From PLanc-01 sp034678485 (GTDB lineage Bacteria; Planctomycetota; Phycisphaerae; Sedimentisphaerales; Anaerobacaceae), in the NCBI GenBank assembly GCA_034678485.1, contig JAXDBU010000088.1, positions 1 through 64,000 on the forward strand: 64,000 nucleotides of DNA, read 5' to 3'. The position numbers and the translations under genes are program-made. Of the stretch, positions 1 through 8,262 are shown one piece after another. Positions within the stretch are counted from its first letter, which is position 1, and every line of letters begins with the position of its first letter. Below the pieces are notes generated by a model. It saw only the letters and a program-made list of their open reading frames with translations. It ran no database searches and was not told where the DNA came from.

Positions 1-369
1 GAGTACCTGCAGTTCTGCAAGACCCATGGCGACGTGCTGGTCGTCGGTCTCAACAGCGACAGCTCCGTTCGTGCCTTGAAGGGCCCCGAGCGGCCGATCA
101 ACAATCAATACGACCGGGCGGCCGTCCTCTCGGGCCTGGAATCTGTGGATTTCGTTACCCTGTTCGACGGACCCGGTCCGCTCGATCTCATCATGGCCGT
201 CAAACCCCACGTAATGGTCAAGGGCGAAGACTGGGCCGGCAAACCCGTCATCGGTCGCGAGTTCGTCGAATCCCACGGCGGCAGGTTCGTCCTCGCGCCG
301 CTGATCAAGGGGAAGAGTTCAACTGCAACGATTGAGAGGATGAAGGCCTCCCGAGCAGGCGCATCGTGA
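1..369 (+). CDS. hldE: D-glycero-beta-D-manno-heptose 1-phosphate adenylyltransferase (C-terminal part)
   Basis: The gene is cut by the window edge and its reading frame is open from base 1. It encodes the nucleotidyltransferase domain that transfers AMP to heptose-1-phosphate, the last step to ADP-heptose for the LPS inner core. What is visible is the stretch after the lost HxGH signature: E-Y-L-Q-F-C-K, then the V-G-L-N-S-D-S-S core strand, an R-A-L-K-G loop and V-K-G-E-D-W, all typical of the RfaE domain II/HldE C-terminus. The end, with S-S-T-A-T-I-E-R-M, fits the usual C-terminus. Whether this is a bifunctional HldE or a separate RfaE2 cannot be seen. The TGA stop overlaps the GTG start of gmhA (GTGA), so the two are translationally coupled. 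Confidence 0.9.
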   Translation, partial: EYLQFCKTHGDVLVVGLNSDSSVRALKGPERPINNQYDRAAVLSGLESVDFVTLFDGPGPLDLIMAVKPHVMVKGEDWAGKPVIGREFVESHGGRFVLAPLIKGKSSTATIERMKASRAGAS

Positions 370-947
370 AGGATATGGACCAACAGAGAATCGTCGAAGC
401 AATCGACACGCATAGACGGATGGTGGCCGCCTTTGAAGGATCGGCCGGCGGTACGATCGTGGCAGCGGCCAAGATGATCGTACAGTCGCTGTGCAACCGC
501 GGGACGCTGTATCTGTGCGGCAACGGAGGTTCGGCCGCCGACGCCCAGCACATCGCAGGGGAGTTCGTGGGCCGGTTCCGAATCGAGCGAAGGGCCCTGC
601 CCGCGGTGGCTTTGTCCACGGATACCTCCGTCCTGACCTGCATCGGCAACGACTACGACTATCAGAGCGTTTTTTCGCGGCAGGTCGAGGCGCTCGTGCG
701 ACCGGGGGACGTCCTGTGGGCTTTCTCCACGAGCGGAGCCTCGCCGAATGTGTTACGGGCGGCGGAGGCGGCCAAACGAAAGGACGCCCGCGTGCTGGCG
801 TTCACGGGTCGGGTGAACAGCAAGCTGGAGGCCCTGGCCGACGTGTGCCTGTGCGCCGACGCCGCCGTGACGGCGCGGAGCCAGGAGATCCACCAACTGG
901 CGTACCACATCATCTGCGACCTCGTGGAGCAGGAGTTTGGCACATGA
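366..947 (+). CDS. gmhA: Phosphoheptose isomerase (sedoheptulose-7-phosphate isomerase)
   Basis: A 193-residue SIS-domain protein of normal GmhA length. It converts sedoheptulose 7-phosphate to D-glycero-D-manno-heptose 7-phosphate in the cytoplasm, the first step of ADP-heptose synthesis. The phosphosugar-binding motif C-G-N-G-G-S-A-A-D-A-Q-H lies at about residues 51-62. The second SIS signature F-S-T-S-G-A-S-P-N is near 119-127. The C-terminal Q-E-I-H-Q-L-A-Y-H helix carries the conserved metal/substrate histidines. The start is GTG, chosen because it overlaps the preceding stop in a GTGA junction and gives the full family N-terminus. It sits in the hldE-gmhA-gmhB-waaF run, so its pathway role is secure. 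Confidence 0.95.
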   Translation: MKDMDQQRIVEAIDTHRRMVAAFEGSAGGTIVAAAKMIVQSLCNRGTLYLCGNGGSAADAQHIAGEFVGRFRIERRALPAVALSTDTSVLTCIGNDYDYQSVFSRQVEALVRPGDVLWAFSTSGASPNVLRAAEAAKRKDARVLAFTGRVNSKLEALADVCLCADAAVTARSQEIHQLAYHIICDLVEQEFGT

Positions 948-1035
948 GACCGAGGAAAGAAATGTCTCCTTCCCCGAGCGGGCCGAATCCTCTCTACCGT
1001 AGAGCGAGAGGTCGTTAGGACAGGTGCAAGAAGCC

Positions 1036-2007
1036 ATGTCAAATGCAGCAGTATTCTTCGATCGGGACGGTACGCTGATCAACGATCCAGGCTATCTCAA
1101 CCACCCCGATCAGGTGCAGTTGTTGGATGGAGCGGCCGACGCGCTGCGCGAGTTGCGGGGTCTCAGCTACAAGACGGTTGTCGTCTCCAATCAGTCCGGC
1201 GTGGCGCGCGGGATCGTGACGGAGGAAATGCTCGAGCGAATTCACGAGCGACTCCGTGAACTGCTGGCTGCCAAGGGGGCCTCGCTCGACAAGGTCTACT
1301 ACTGTCCCTACCATCCGGACGGCGTGGTCGATCAATACCGCAAGGACAGCGATTGGCGCAAGCCCAAACCCGGGATGCTCCTCACGGCCGCCCAGGAGAT
1401 GGACATCGATCTCGCGAAATCCTGGATGATCGGCGACAACGAACGAGATGTGGAGGCGGGTCACACCGCCGGGTGCAAGACCATCCTGATCAGCGCAACC
1501 CGTCCGGAACGGAATCCTATTCCGCTGTGCCATCCCGACTACGTTGCCGTGAACATGAGAGAAGCGGTCAACATCGTGAAGAAGTATCATCGCTCCGCCG
1601 TGGAGGATCGGGCAACATCGGCTTGCCCGGCGAGTCACGACGACACGCTGACCGCCAAGTCCATGGAGATCCTTTCGATGGTGGAAGAATTCGCAGCGAA
1701 AGACGCCGAGAAGCAGTCGGCGGCGGTCCCAGCGGAACCGACTGCAACCCGCGCCAAGACCGACCAACTGCTGGCGGGCATCCTGGAGCAATTGCGGCGG
1801 ATGCAGAAGACCGAGATGTTCGTGGCCGAGTTCTCCCTGCTGCGTCTGCTCGCAGGCATCGTGCAGGTCTTCGTCGTCTTCTGTCTGTTACTGGCTCTGT
1901 GGTTCCTGATGGGCCCGAACGGGCAAAACAGCTATGTCTTCCTGGCGCTGGGGTTCGGCGCCGTACTGCAGATGATGGCCTTGACGTTTTACATGATGCA
2001 CCGATAG
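1036..2007 (+). CDS. gmhB: Heptose-1,7-bisphosphate phosphatase fused to a C-terminal membrane anchor
   Basis: The first ~180 residues are a HAD-family histidinol-phosphatase-like domain: F-D-R-D-G-T-L-I near the N-terminus (nucleophile and acid/base Asp), V-S-N-Q-S-G motif II, a Cys/His zinc loop of Y-Y-C-P-Y-H-P type, K-P-K-P-G-M and I-G-D-N-E-R-D. It removes the 7- or 1-phosphate of heptose bisphosphate between gmhA and hldE. The ~140 further residues are foreign to normal GmhB (about 180-190 aa): a polar linker, then two hydrophobic segments near residues 270-292 and 298-320. GTG at 1024 is an in-frame alternative start. ATG at 1036 is preferred because it gives the normal family N-terminus, and an AGGA at 1017-1020 lies too close to the GTG. 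waaF starts directly after the stop. Confidence 0.88.
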   Translation: MSNAAVFFDRDGTLINDPGYLNHPDQVQLLDGAADALRELRGLSYKTVVVSNQSGVARGIVTEEMLERIHERLRELLAAKGASLDKVYYCPYHPDGVVDQYRKDSDWRKPKPGMLLTAAQEMDIDLAKSWMIGDNERDVEAGHTAGCKTILISATRPERNPIPLCHPDYVAVNMREAVNIVKKYHRSAVEDRATSACPASHDDTLTAKSMEILSMVEEFAAKDAEKQSAAVPAEPTATRAKTDQLLAGILEQLRRMQKTEMFVAEFSLLRLLAGIVQVFVVFCLLLALWFLMGPNGQNSYVFLALGFGAVLQMMALTFYMMHR

Positions 2008-3057
2008 ATGATGACCTCGAAGCTTGCGAATGTTGGCGTCCTGGCGGTTCGTTGCCCGAACTGGGTCGGGGATGTGGTGATGGCCACCCCGGTGTTCGAT
2101 TGTCTGCGCAGGAACCTGCCGCAGGCGAGAATCATCGGCGTGATGAAACAGAGTGCCCAGGGCATCGTCCGCGACGGGCCGTGGTTCGACGACCTCGTGG
2201 AGAGCAACGACAAGACTTGGTCCGGCTTCCAGCAGATGCGCCGGCAACTCAAGATCCTATCGCCCGACACGGCCATCCTGCTGACGAATTCCATGCGGTC
2301 GGCGGCGACGATGCGCTTGTCCGGCGTCCGGTGGATCTATGGCTACCGCCGGGAAGGGCGAGACTTCCTCCTGGCAGGTGGGCCGGCGGCCTCGCGCAAC
2401 GGCCGCAAGACCCCCATCCCGATGGTCGAGTATTACCTGGAAATCTGCCGATGGTTGGGTCTGGAGGCGCCCGCAGAACCCAAACCCCGTCTGTTTATCG
2501 GCCAAGAGCTCCGCAGACGCGGCGAGACGTTCCTCTCGGAGCACGGAATCGCCAAGGACGATTTTCTCATCGGCCTGAACCCGGGCGCGAGCTTCGGCAC
2601 GTCCAAGTGCTGGCCGCCGGAGTACTTTGCCGAGTTGGCCGGACTGCTGCAAAAAGGGTTCGACGCCAGGGTCATTCTCTTTTCGGGACCGGGCGAGGAG
2701 GGTATCATACAGCAGATCCTCGACCGGGCCAAAGTCGATCTCGTCGACACGCGGGCCGACAAGGTCGATCTGGAGCTGCTCAAGCCGCTGGTGAAACGGT
2801 GCAACCTGTTCGTCACGAACGACACAGGGCCTCGCCACTACGCGGTGGCCTTCGACGTGCCGACGGTGGTCATCATGGGATCGACGGATCCGCGGTATAC
2901 CGCCGCAAACCTGGATCACACGGTGGTCGTAAGGAAAGAGTTGGACTGCTCGCCCTGTCATAAGAAGGTGTGTCCTCGAGGGCACGAGTGCATGAGAGAA
3001 ATCCGGCCGGCTGAGGTCCTCGCGGCTGCCGAGCAGCTTGCGGGTGCGTACAAATAA
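2008..3057 (+). CDS. waaF: ADP-heptose:LPS heptosyltransferase II (GT9)
   Basis: A 349-residue GT9 protein, the normal length for heptosyltransferases. It adds the second heptose to the LPS inner core at the cytoplasmic face of the inner membrane, using ADP-heptose made by the upstream genes. Motifs: R-C-P-N-W-V-G-D-V-V-M-A-T-P near residue 15, the hallmark of WaaF (the Asp is the proposed base); N-P-G-A near 190; the sugar-nucleotide site T-N-D-T-G-P-R-H near 270; and a Cys-rich tail with C-S-P-C-H-K-K-V-C-P, also WaaF-like. ATG-ATG follows the gmhB TAG immediately, so translation is probably coupled. A waaC-type paralogue is not evident in the window unless the next gene fills that role. 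Confidence 0.9.
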   Translation: MMTSKLANVGVLAVRCPNWVGDVVMATPVFDCLRRNLPQARIIGVMKQSAQGIVRDGPWFDDLVESNDKTWSGFQQMRRQLKILSPDTAILLTNSMRSAATMRLSGVRWIYGYRREGRDFLLAGGPAASRNGRKTPIPMVEYYLEICRWLGLEAPAEPKPRLFIGQELRRRGETFLSEHGIAKDDFLIGLNPGASFGTSKCWPPEYFAELAGLLQKGFDARVILFSGPGEEGIIQQILDRAKVDLVDTRADKVDLELLKPLVKRCNLFVTNDTGPRHYAVAFDVPTVVIMGSTDPRYTAANLDHTVVVRKELDCSPCHKKVCPRGHECMREIRPAEVLAAAEQLAGAYK

Positions 3058-3058
3058 C

Positions 3059-4636
3059 ATGGACCCTGTGATCTACCAGAAAAAGTGGCATAAGCTCAGA
3101 GACGGCAAGGCCAACGCGGATGAATTGCACCATCTCGCTCGCCAGGTCGCTTTCTCGTTCATCGACAAGCATTTCCAGAGCGGTACCTACGTTGCCGAGT
3201 ACATCGACCTGCTTTGCGAGATGGCGACGTTCTACTCGAAGGCGGAGCTGAACAACCTGGCGTCGACCGCTCTGTTTGAAATCATCGTCGAGAAACTCTG
3301 CGACGATTTCGAGGACCTCCCGGTCGAGGTGTACAGCCGGGTCATGTGCCAGGTCGTTTCCTATTGTCGAACGGTCCCACCGGGAAAGGGACTCGACGCG
3401 AAGCTCACCGGTTTCGGCATCGTCTCGCCCGAGGAGCTGTATCGGCGGGCGGTTGCCACCCATACCCGCCAATACCGCCGTGATCCGGGAGAAGTCCCTT
3501 CCCGGATCGTGCTCTTGTCGCGAGTCACGATCGGAGCGGATGTCGCGATCCTGAGCGTCATGGTTCAGCGACTGCGCCGTCTGTTTCCAGAGACGGACAT
3601 GGTCATCGTGGGCAGCCGCAAGCTGGAAGGGCTCTTTGGGGGCAATCCGGACCTGCGTATCCTTGAATTGGGCTACGCGCGCCGAGGCGGGCTCTTCGAG
3701 CGGTTCGCCAGTTGGCACGCAACCCTCGACATCCTGCGGGACGAGTTCGCCGACGGCGAGGAGAACGTGCTCGTGATCGATCCGGATTCGCGGATCTCGC
3801 AGCTCGGCGTGCTGCCCATGATGCATGCGGACAACTATCTGTTCTTCAACACGCGGGATCACGTCCTCACGGCCAACGGGCATTGCATGGCCGAATGGAC
3901 GAACGAGTGGATCAACAGCGTGTTCGGTGTGCCGGATTTCGCCTATCCGACCATCTGGACGCCGCCGGTCTTGACGACCACCGCCAAAGCGAAGATCGAT
4001 GCGCTGCGGGCCGCCGGGGCACGTCACGTCGTCGCAATGAACCTGGGCGTCGGGCAGAATCCCAGGAAACGGGTCGGCCTGGAGTTCGAGAAGAGACTCG
4101 TGCGGGCCCTCGTCACCATTCCGGGCACCGTGGTCGTTCTGGACCGCGGGTTCGGCGCCGACGAGCAAGAGCGGTCCGCTCTGCTGCTGGCAGACACACG
4201 GGAGCAGGGTTTTCCCGGCGTGGAGACCTCGTTCGCCGCGACGGATTCCCCCACCCTTGCCCACGGCGTCATTGCCATCGAATGCGGCATCGGAGCCATG
4301 GGGGCAATGATCGCGCAGTGCGATGAGTACATCGGGTACGACTCGGCCTGCCAGCACATCGCGGCGGCCGTCCGCACGCCTACCCTGACGATCTTCGCCG
4401 GGAGCAACAACAAGAACTTCATCCGCCGATGGAGCGCGTGCGGACAGACTGACTGCCGGATCGTGCACGTCAACACGCTGGTGGATTCGGGACACGTCGA
4501 TGTCAACGAGTTGGTCGGCAGAATCATGCAGGAACGGGCCCTGCGCACGCCGGCGCCCCAGCGCGCGCCGGTTCACGAGGTTCGCGCCCGACGGGCGACG
4601 GGCAACAACTCGACTCAGGAAACGAACCCGAAGTAG
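3059..4636 (+). CDS. GT9 (heptosyltransferase)-like protein with long N-terminal extension
   Basis: About 525 residues. The second half resembles glycosyltransferase family 9: an N-L-G-V-G-Q-N-P strand near residue 330, a middle V-V-V-L-D-R-G segment, and near 425 Y-I-G-Y-D-S-A-C-Q-H-I-A-A-A, which sits where GT9 enzymes have T-N-D-T/S-G-P-x-H. The acidic/Thr pattern is altered, so activity on ADP-heptose is uncertain. The first ~150 residues are helical and unrecognised. ATG at 3059 follows the waaF stop by one base. A TTG at 3038 is possible but less likely. Its location suggests transfer of an LPS core sugar or a partner role for WaaF. A different donor or a non-catalytic role cannot be excluded. 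Confidence 0.7.
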   Translation: MDPVIYQKKWHKLRDGKANADELHHLARQVAFSFIDKHFQSGTYVAEYIDLLCEMATFYSKAELNNLASTALFEIIVEKLCDDFEDLPVEVYSRVMCQVVSYCRTVPPGKGLDAKLTGFGIVSPEELYRRAVATHTRQYRRDPGEVPSRIVLLSRVTIGADVAILSVMVQRLRRLFPETDMVIVGSRKLEGLFGGNPDLRILELGYARRGGLFERFASWHATLDILRDEFADGEENVLVIDPDSRISQLGVLPMMHADNYLFFNTRDHVLTANGHCMAEWTNEWINSVFGVPDFAYPTIWTPPVLTTTAKAKIDALRAAGARHVVAMNLGVGQNPRKRVGLEFEKRLVRALVTIPGTVVVLDRGFGADEQERSALLLADTREQGFPGVETSFAATDSPTLAHGVIAIECGIGAMGAMIAQCDEYIGYDSACQHIAAAVRTPTLTIFAGSNNKNFIRRWSACGQTDCRIVHVNTLVDSGHVDVNELVGRIMQERALRTPAPQRAPVHEVRARRATGNNSTQETNPK

Positions 4637-4665
4637 GAGCCGGCCCACTCCACGGCCACGTTGCG

Positions 4666-6183
4666 ATGAAAGTCCTTTTCATATACCCTTCGACGGATTC
4701 CCAGGTGGGCTTCAACTACGGCGTCGCTCACATGGCTGCGCTTCTGAAGCGGGCTGGTCATGAGGTCGGGTTTTGGCAACTTTGCGAAGAGGTCGATCCG
4801 CTGCCCGATGAGCGACAGTTTGTGCAGCGGGTGGCACAGGAGAAGCCGGATGTCCTGGCGTTCTCCGTCGTGACCAATCAATGGGCCTACGCGCAGACTC
4901 TCGCCAAGTGGGCCAGACCGACGTTTCATATCCCCTTCGTCATCGGCGGCGTCCATACGCTCTCGAATGCCGAAGAAATCCTCAGAACGGGTCTCTTCGA
5001 CTATGTCTTTCGCGGCGAGTGCGAGGAGGCATTCCTCGAGTTTGTAGACAAGCTCAGCCGGGGCGAGAGCGTCGAGGACGTGCCGAATCTGGTATACCTG
5101 CGAAACGGCCAGGCCCGTTTCAATCCGGTCGGTCCCCTGCCCGACCTGACGCGACTGCCTTTGAAAGACTACGAGAGCATGGACTTCCAGCGCCTGATCG
5201 ACGCCAAACAAGGGTGGGTCGGCCTGATGGCGTCGCGCGGGTGTCCCTTTTCCTGCACGTACTGCTTCAACCACGTGATGGTCGCGGCCTACCGGAAGGA
5301 CCTGAAATGCAGTTTCCAGGACCTGCACTACATCCGACGGTTCACCGTGGGCCAGATGATCGAGGAGATCCAGTATCTCCTGAAGAACTTCCGCAACATC
5401 CGCATGTTCATCTTCGACGACGACCTGTTCACATTCGACAAGGCCTACGTCCGCGAGTTTTGCCGGGCATATCGCAAGGTCACGGACATTCCGTTCGTCG
5501 TCAATGCCCACGTGGGTTTCTTCGACGATGAATGTGCCGGCTATCTGGCGGCGGCGAACTGCCGAATCGTCAAGTTCGGCGTCGAGTCGGGCAGTCCGAA
5601 GGTCCGCCGGACGATCCTGAACCGTCACATGAGCAATGAGAGTATCGTCGAGGCCATCGCCGCGGTGGAACGCAACGGGATGCACAGCTCGGTCTTCATC
5701 ATCATCGGCTTTCCACATGAGGGTCGGGAGGATGTCCTTGACACGGTCCGCCTGCTCGGCCAGGCCAGGCCGGGACGCTTCCGCTGGACGTATTTCTTCC
5801 CGTTCCCCGGCACCCGGGCCCACGAGATCAGCCTCGAGGGCGGGTACATCAATTCCGACAAGATGGAGCGGCTCAAGAACTTCACAGATGCATCATGTCT
5901 TGAATTCGGCGAGGAGCACGACTTTCTGCTCAAGAAGATCGGCCTGGTGATGCCCTGGTTCGTCAACGCCTATTCCAGCCTCCCGACCTCCGGGTTCTAT
6001 CGGGACAAGGTCGAGGACCTTCTTCGGATGGATGACAACCGGTGGCGGCGGGCGGCGGCGACCCTGCGCGAGCTGGACGCTGAATACTCGCAGCGATTCT
6101 GCGAGCAGGGCCTCTCGCACTACGCGATCAAGTACAATCGATTCATGGGCGTGATTTCGGACTACTTTCTGACGGATCCATAG
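4666..6183 (+). CDS. Cobalamin-binding-type radical SAM protein
   Basis: A 505-residue protein with the two-part layout of class B radical SAM enzymes. Residues 1-130 look like a B12-binding Rossmann domain (V-L-F-I-Y-P-S start, V-I-G-G-V-H-T strand, Y-V-F-R-G-E-C-E-E element). The cluster motif C-P-F-S-C-T-Y-C (CxxxCxxC) is near residue 194, after the M-A-S-R-G strand. Downstream, F-I-F-D-D-D-L-F and K-F-G-V-E-S-G are typical TIM-barrel strands of the Elp3/MiaB-like fold. No DxHxxG cobalamin motif is obvious, so actual B12 binding is uncertain. Placed inside an LPS core operon, it may modify a core sugar or lipid A, for example by methylation or rearrangement. The substrate is unknown. Confidence 0.85.
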   Translation: MKVLFIYPSTDSQVGFNYGVAHMAALLKRAGHEVGFWQLCEEVDPLPDERQFVQRVAQEKPDVLAFSVVTNQWAYAQTLAKWARPTFHIPFVIGGVHTLSNAEEILRTGLFDYVFRGECEEAFLEFVDKLSRGESVEDVPNLVYLRNGQARFNPVGPLPDLTRLPLKDYESMDFQRLIDAKQGWVGLMASRGCPFSCTYCFNHVMVAAYRKDLKCSFQDLHYIRRFTVGQMIEEIQYLLKNFRNIRMFIFDDDLFTFDKAYVREFCRAYRKVTDIPFVVNAHVGFFDDECAGYLAAANCRIVKFGVESGSPKVRRTILNRHMSNESIVEAIAAVERNGMHSSVFIIIGFPHEGREDVLDTVRLLGQARPGRFRWTYFFPFPGTRAHEISLEGGYINSDKMERLKNFTDASCLEFGEEHDFLLKKIGLVMPWFVNAYSSLPTSGFYRDKVEDLLRMDDNRWRRAAATLRELDAEYSQRFCEQGLSHYAIKYNRFMGVISDYFLTDP

Positions 6184-6205
6184 CTCTCAGGCGTGTGCGA
6201 ACCGG

Positions 6206-7357
6206 ATGGGACGCAAAGAGAACGATACGCTGGCCTTTTGCCTTTTCAAGTACTTCCCGCACGGCGGGTTGCAGCGGGATATGGTACGCGTCGCGACGGC
6301 GTGTCAGCAACGCGGATATCGGATTGCCGTCTACACGACGGCTTGGGAAGGCGCCTTGCCGCAGGGATTTGAACTACACATCGGTTGCGTCGGCGGTTTG
6401 ACCAATCACGCACGGATGCGTCGATACCATGCGTGGCTCAGCACCCAACTGGCCGGGCGGGACGTCGCCTGCGTCGTCGGATTTAACAAGCTCCCCGGTT
6501 TGGACATTTACTACGCCGCGGATGGCTGCCTGCGGGCCAAGCTCCTCGACCGGTACGACCGGCTCCGGCGGCTGATGCCTCGGTATCGCCGGTACCTGGC
6601 CTTCGAAGAGGCCGTCTTCGGGAGCGACTCGCAGACGCACGTCCTGATGCTGTCTGCGATCCAACAGGCTCTATACGTGCAACACTATCGAACGCCCGAG
6701 GAGCGGATTCACTTCTTGCCGCCGAACGTGGCAACGGATCGCATCGCCGGTCCGGATGCAACACGGATTCGATGTGAATTCCGGGACGAGTTCGGGCTGC
6801 ACGAAAGGGATCGCTTGCTTCTGCAGGTCGGATCGGGCTTTCGTACGAAAGGTCTGGATCGTTCGCTTCGGGCTCTGGCGAGCCTGCCGATCAGTCTACT
6901 GACGCGGACCAGGCTCTACGTTGTCGGAGACGATGCCAAGGGCCGCTACGTCCGACTGGCGCGACGGCTCGGCGTCGGTGACCGCGTCGTGTTTCTCGGG
7001 CCGCGGGACGATGTCCCCCGAATTCTGCTGGGCGGCGATCTCCTGATCCATCCGGCCTACCACGAGAATACGGGCACCGTGCTGCTTGAGGCCCTGGTCT
7101 GCGGTCTTCCGGTCGTAGCCGGCGCGGTCTGCGGCTACGCCCACTACATCGAGCATGCGCAGGCGGGCTGGGTGATTCCGGAACCGTTCGACCAGCACCT
7201 CTTCAACCGCACAGTCCGCGACGCGCTCGAAAACGAAAGTCTCAGGGAGGTCGGCCGTAGGGGTATCGAGTTTGCACGAACCGAAAACCTGCACGGCATG
7301 GTGGAGGCTGCTGTGGAGATCATCGAGACGGTTGCATCCGCAAAGACGGCACGATAG
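6206..7357 (+). CDS. waaG: LPS core glycosyltransferase, WaaG-like (GT4)
   Basis: A 383-residue GT-B glycosyltransferase. The N-terminus, F-K-Y-F-P-H-G-G-L-Q-R-D, is the acceptor-domain signature of LPS glucosyltransferase I. Near residue 95 F-N-K-L-P-G-L-D-I-Y-Y-A-A-D is nearly the WaaG consensus. The C-terminal half has Q-V-G-S-G-F-R-T-K-G-L-D-R (phosphate loop) and H-P-A-Y-H-E-N-T-G-T-V-L-L-E-A, the GT4 E-x7-E region. It would add a hexose from UDP-sugar to heptose II at the inner membrane. The start at 6206 lacks a clear Shine-Dalgarno, but the family N-terminus begins right after it. waaP follows 86 bases later. Confidence 0.9.
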   Translation: MGRKENDTLAFCLFKYFPHGGLQRDMVRVATACQQRGYRIAVYTTAWEGALPQGFELHIGCVGGLTNHARMRRYHAWLSTQLAGRDVACVVGFNKLPGLDIYYAADGCLRAKLLDRYDRLRRLMPRYRRYLAFEEAVFGSDSQTHVLMLSAIQQALYVQHYRTPEERIHFLPPNVATDRIAGPDATRIRCEFRDEFGLHERDRLLLQVGSGFRTKGLDRSLRALASLPISLLTRTRLYVVGDDAKGRYVRLARRLGVGDRVVFLGPRDDVPRILLGGDLLIHPAYHENTGTVLLEALVCGLPVVAGAVCGYAHYIEHAQAGWVIPEPFDQHLFNRTVRDALENESLREVGRRGIEFARTENLHGMVEAAVEIIETVASAKTAR

Positions 7358-7443
7358 AGTATTGCATTCCGCCCATGGCGGCCAAAGGGATGGTTTGCGT
7401 CGGCCGGGGCACGGGGGCTCGTGTTGCCTCTGCTTGATTACCC

Positions 7444-8256
7444 ATGAAAGAGCTGTTCCTATCTGAGACGTTTCAAGACCTCTGGCGGGGCAAAGACCCT
7501 TTTCAGGAGACAGCCCGCCTGACGGGCAAGGTCTTTCGGCAGATGAAGTCGCGCAAGACGCTTCGCTTCACAGTCGATGGAAAGGCCTATTTCGCCAAGG
7601 TCCATGACGGTGTCGGATGGTGCGAGATCATCAAGAACCTGCTGCACCTGAAGTCCCCTGTGCTCGGAGCCGAGACCGAGTGGGCGGCCCTGCAGCACCT
7701 GCATCGGATCGGCGTGGAAACGATGACCCCCGCCGCATTCGGCCTGACGGGCCGCAATCCCGCACGCCGGAGATCCTTTCTGGTGACCGAGGAATTGCAG
7801 AATACGGAGAGCCTCGAGGAGTTCTGTGCGGATTGGGCCTCTCATCCCCCCTCCTTTCGACTGCGGAAGGCCCTACTGGAATGTGTGGCATCGATGGTTC
7901 GCAACATGCATCAGCACGGCTTGAACCATCGCGACTGCTATATCTGCCACTTCCTCCTGGACATCTCGTCCGGGCGCAACCGCGTGGACCCGGAGAATCT
8001 GCGTTTGTACGTGATCGACCTGCATCGGGCCCAGATACGACCGCGAACGCCGCGACGCTGGATCATCAAGGATTTGGGGGGATTGTACTTCTCCGCCATG
8101 GACGCAGGACTGACCCGGACCGACCGCCTGCGTTTCGTCAGGACCTACGAACAGGACTCGCTGCGAACCGCTCTGCGGGACCGGGGTCGCTTCTGGAAGA
8201 AGGTCGAGAACAACGCCGTGTCGCTCTACAGAAAATACCACGGGCATCCGCGCTGA
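7444..8256 (+). CDS. waaP: LPS core heptose(I) kinase
   Basis: A 270-residue kinase of the RfaP/WaaP family, which phosphorylates the first heptose of the LPS core and stabilises the outer membrane. The N-terminus L-S-E-T-F-Q-D-L-W-R-G-K-D-P-F matches the family opening. A-K-V-H-D-G-V-G-W carries the ATP-binding Lys near residue 51. N-H-R-D-C-Y-I-C-H-F-L-L near 158-169 is the catalytic loop, with Asp as base. V-I-D-L-H-R-A-Q supplies the metal-binding Asp. The length equals the family norm. It lies between waaG and a second kinase-like gene whose ATG is only 6 bases downstream, so the two are almost certainly cotranscribed. Confidence 0.93.
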   Translation: MKELFLSETFQDLWRGKDPFQETARLTGKVFRQMKSRKTLRFTVDGKAYFAKVHDGVGWCEIIKNLLHLKSPVLGAETEWAALQHLHRIGVETMTPAAFGLTGRNPARRRSFLVTEELQNTESLEEFCADWASHPPSFRLRKALLECVASMVRNMHQHGLNHRDCYICHFLLDISSGRNRVDPENLRLYVIDLHRAQIRPRTPRRWIIKDLGGLYFSAMDAGLTRTDRLRFVRTYEQDSLRTALRDRGRFWKKVENNAVSLYRKYHGHPR

Positions 8257-8262
8257 GGATCT

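Noticed and set aside
2873..4648. 591-codon minus-strand open frame opposite waaF and the GT9-like gene
   Set aside because: Arg/Asp/Val-rich shadow sequence with no motif; the sense genes are well supported.
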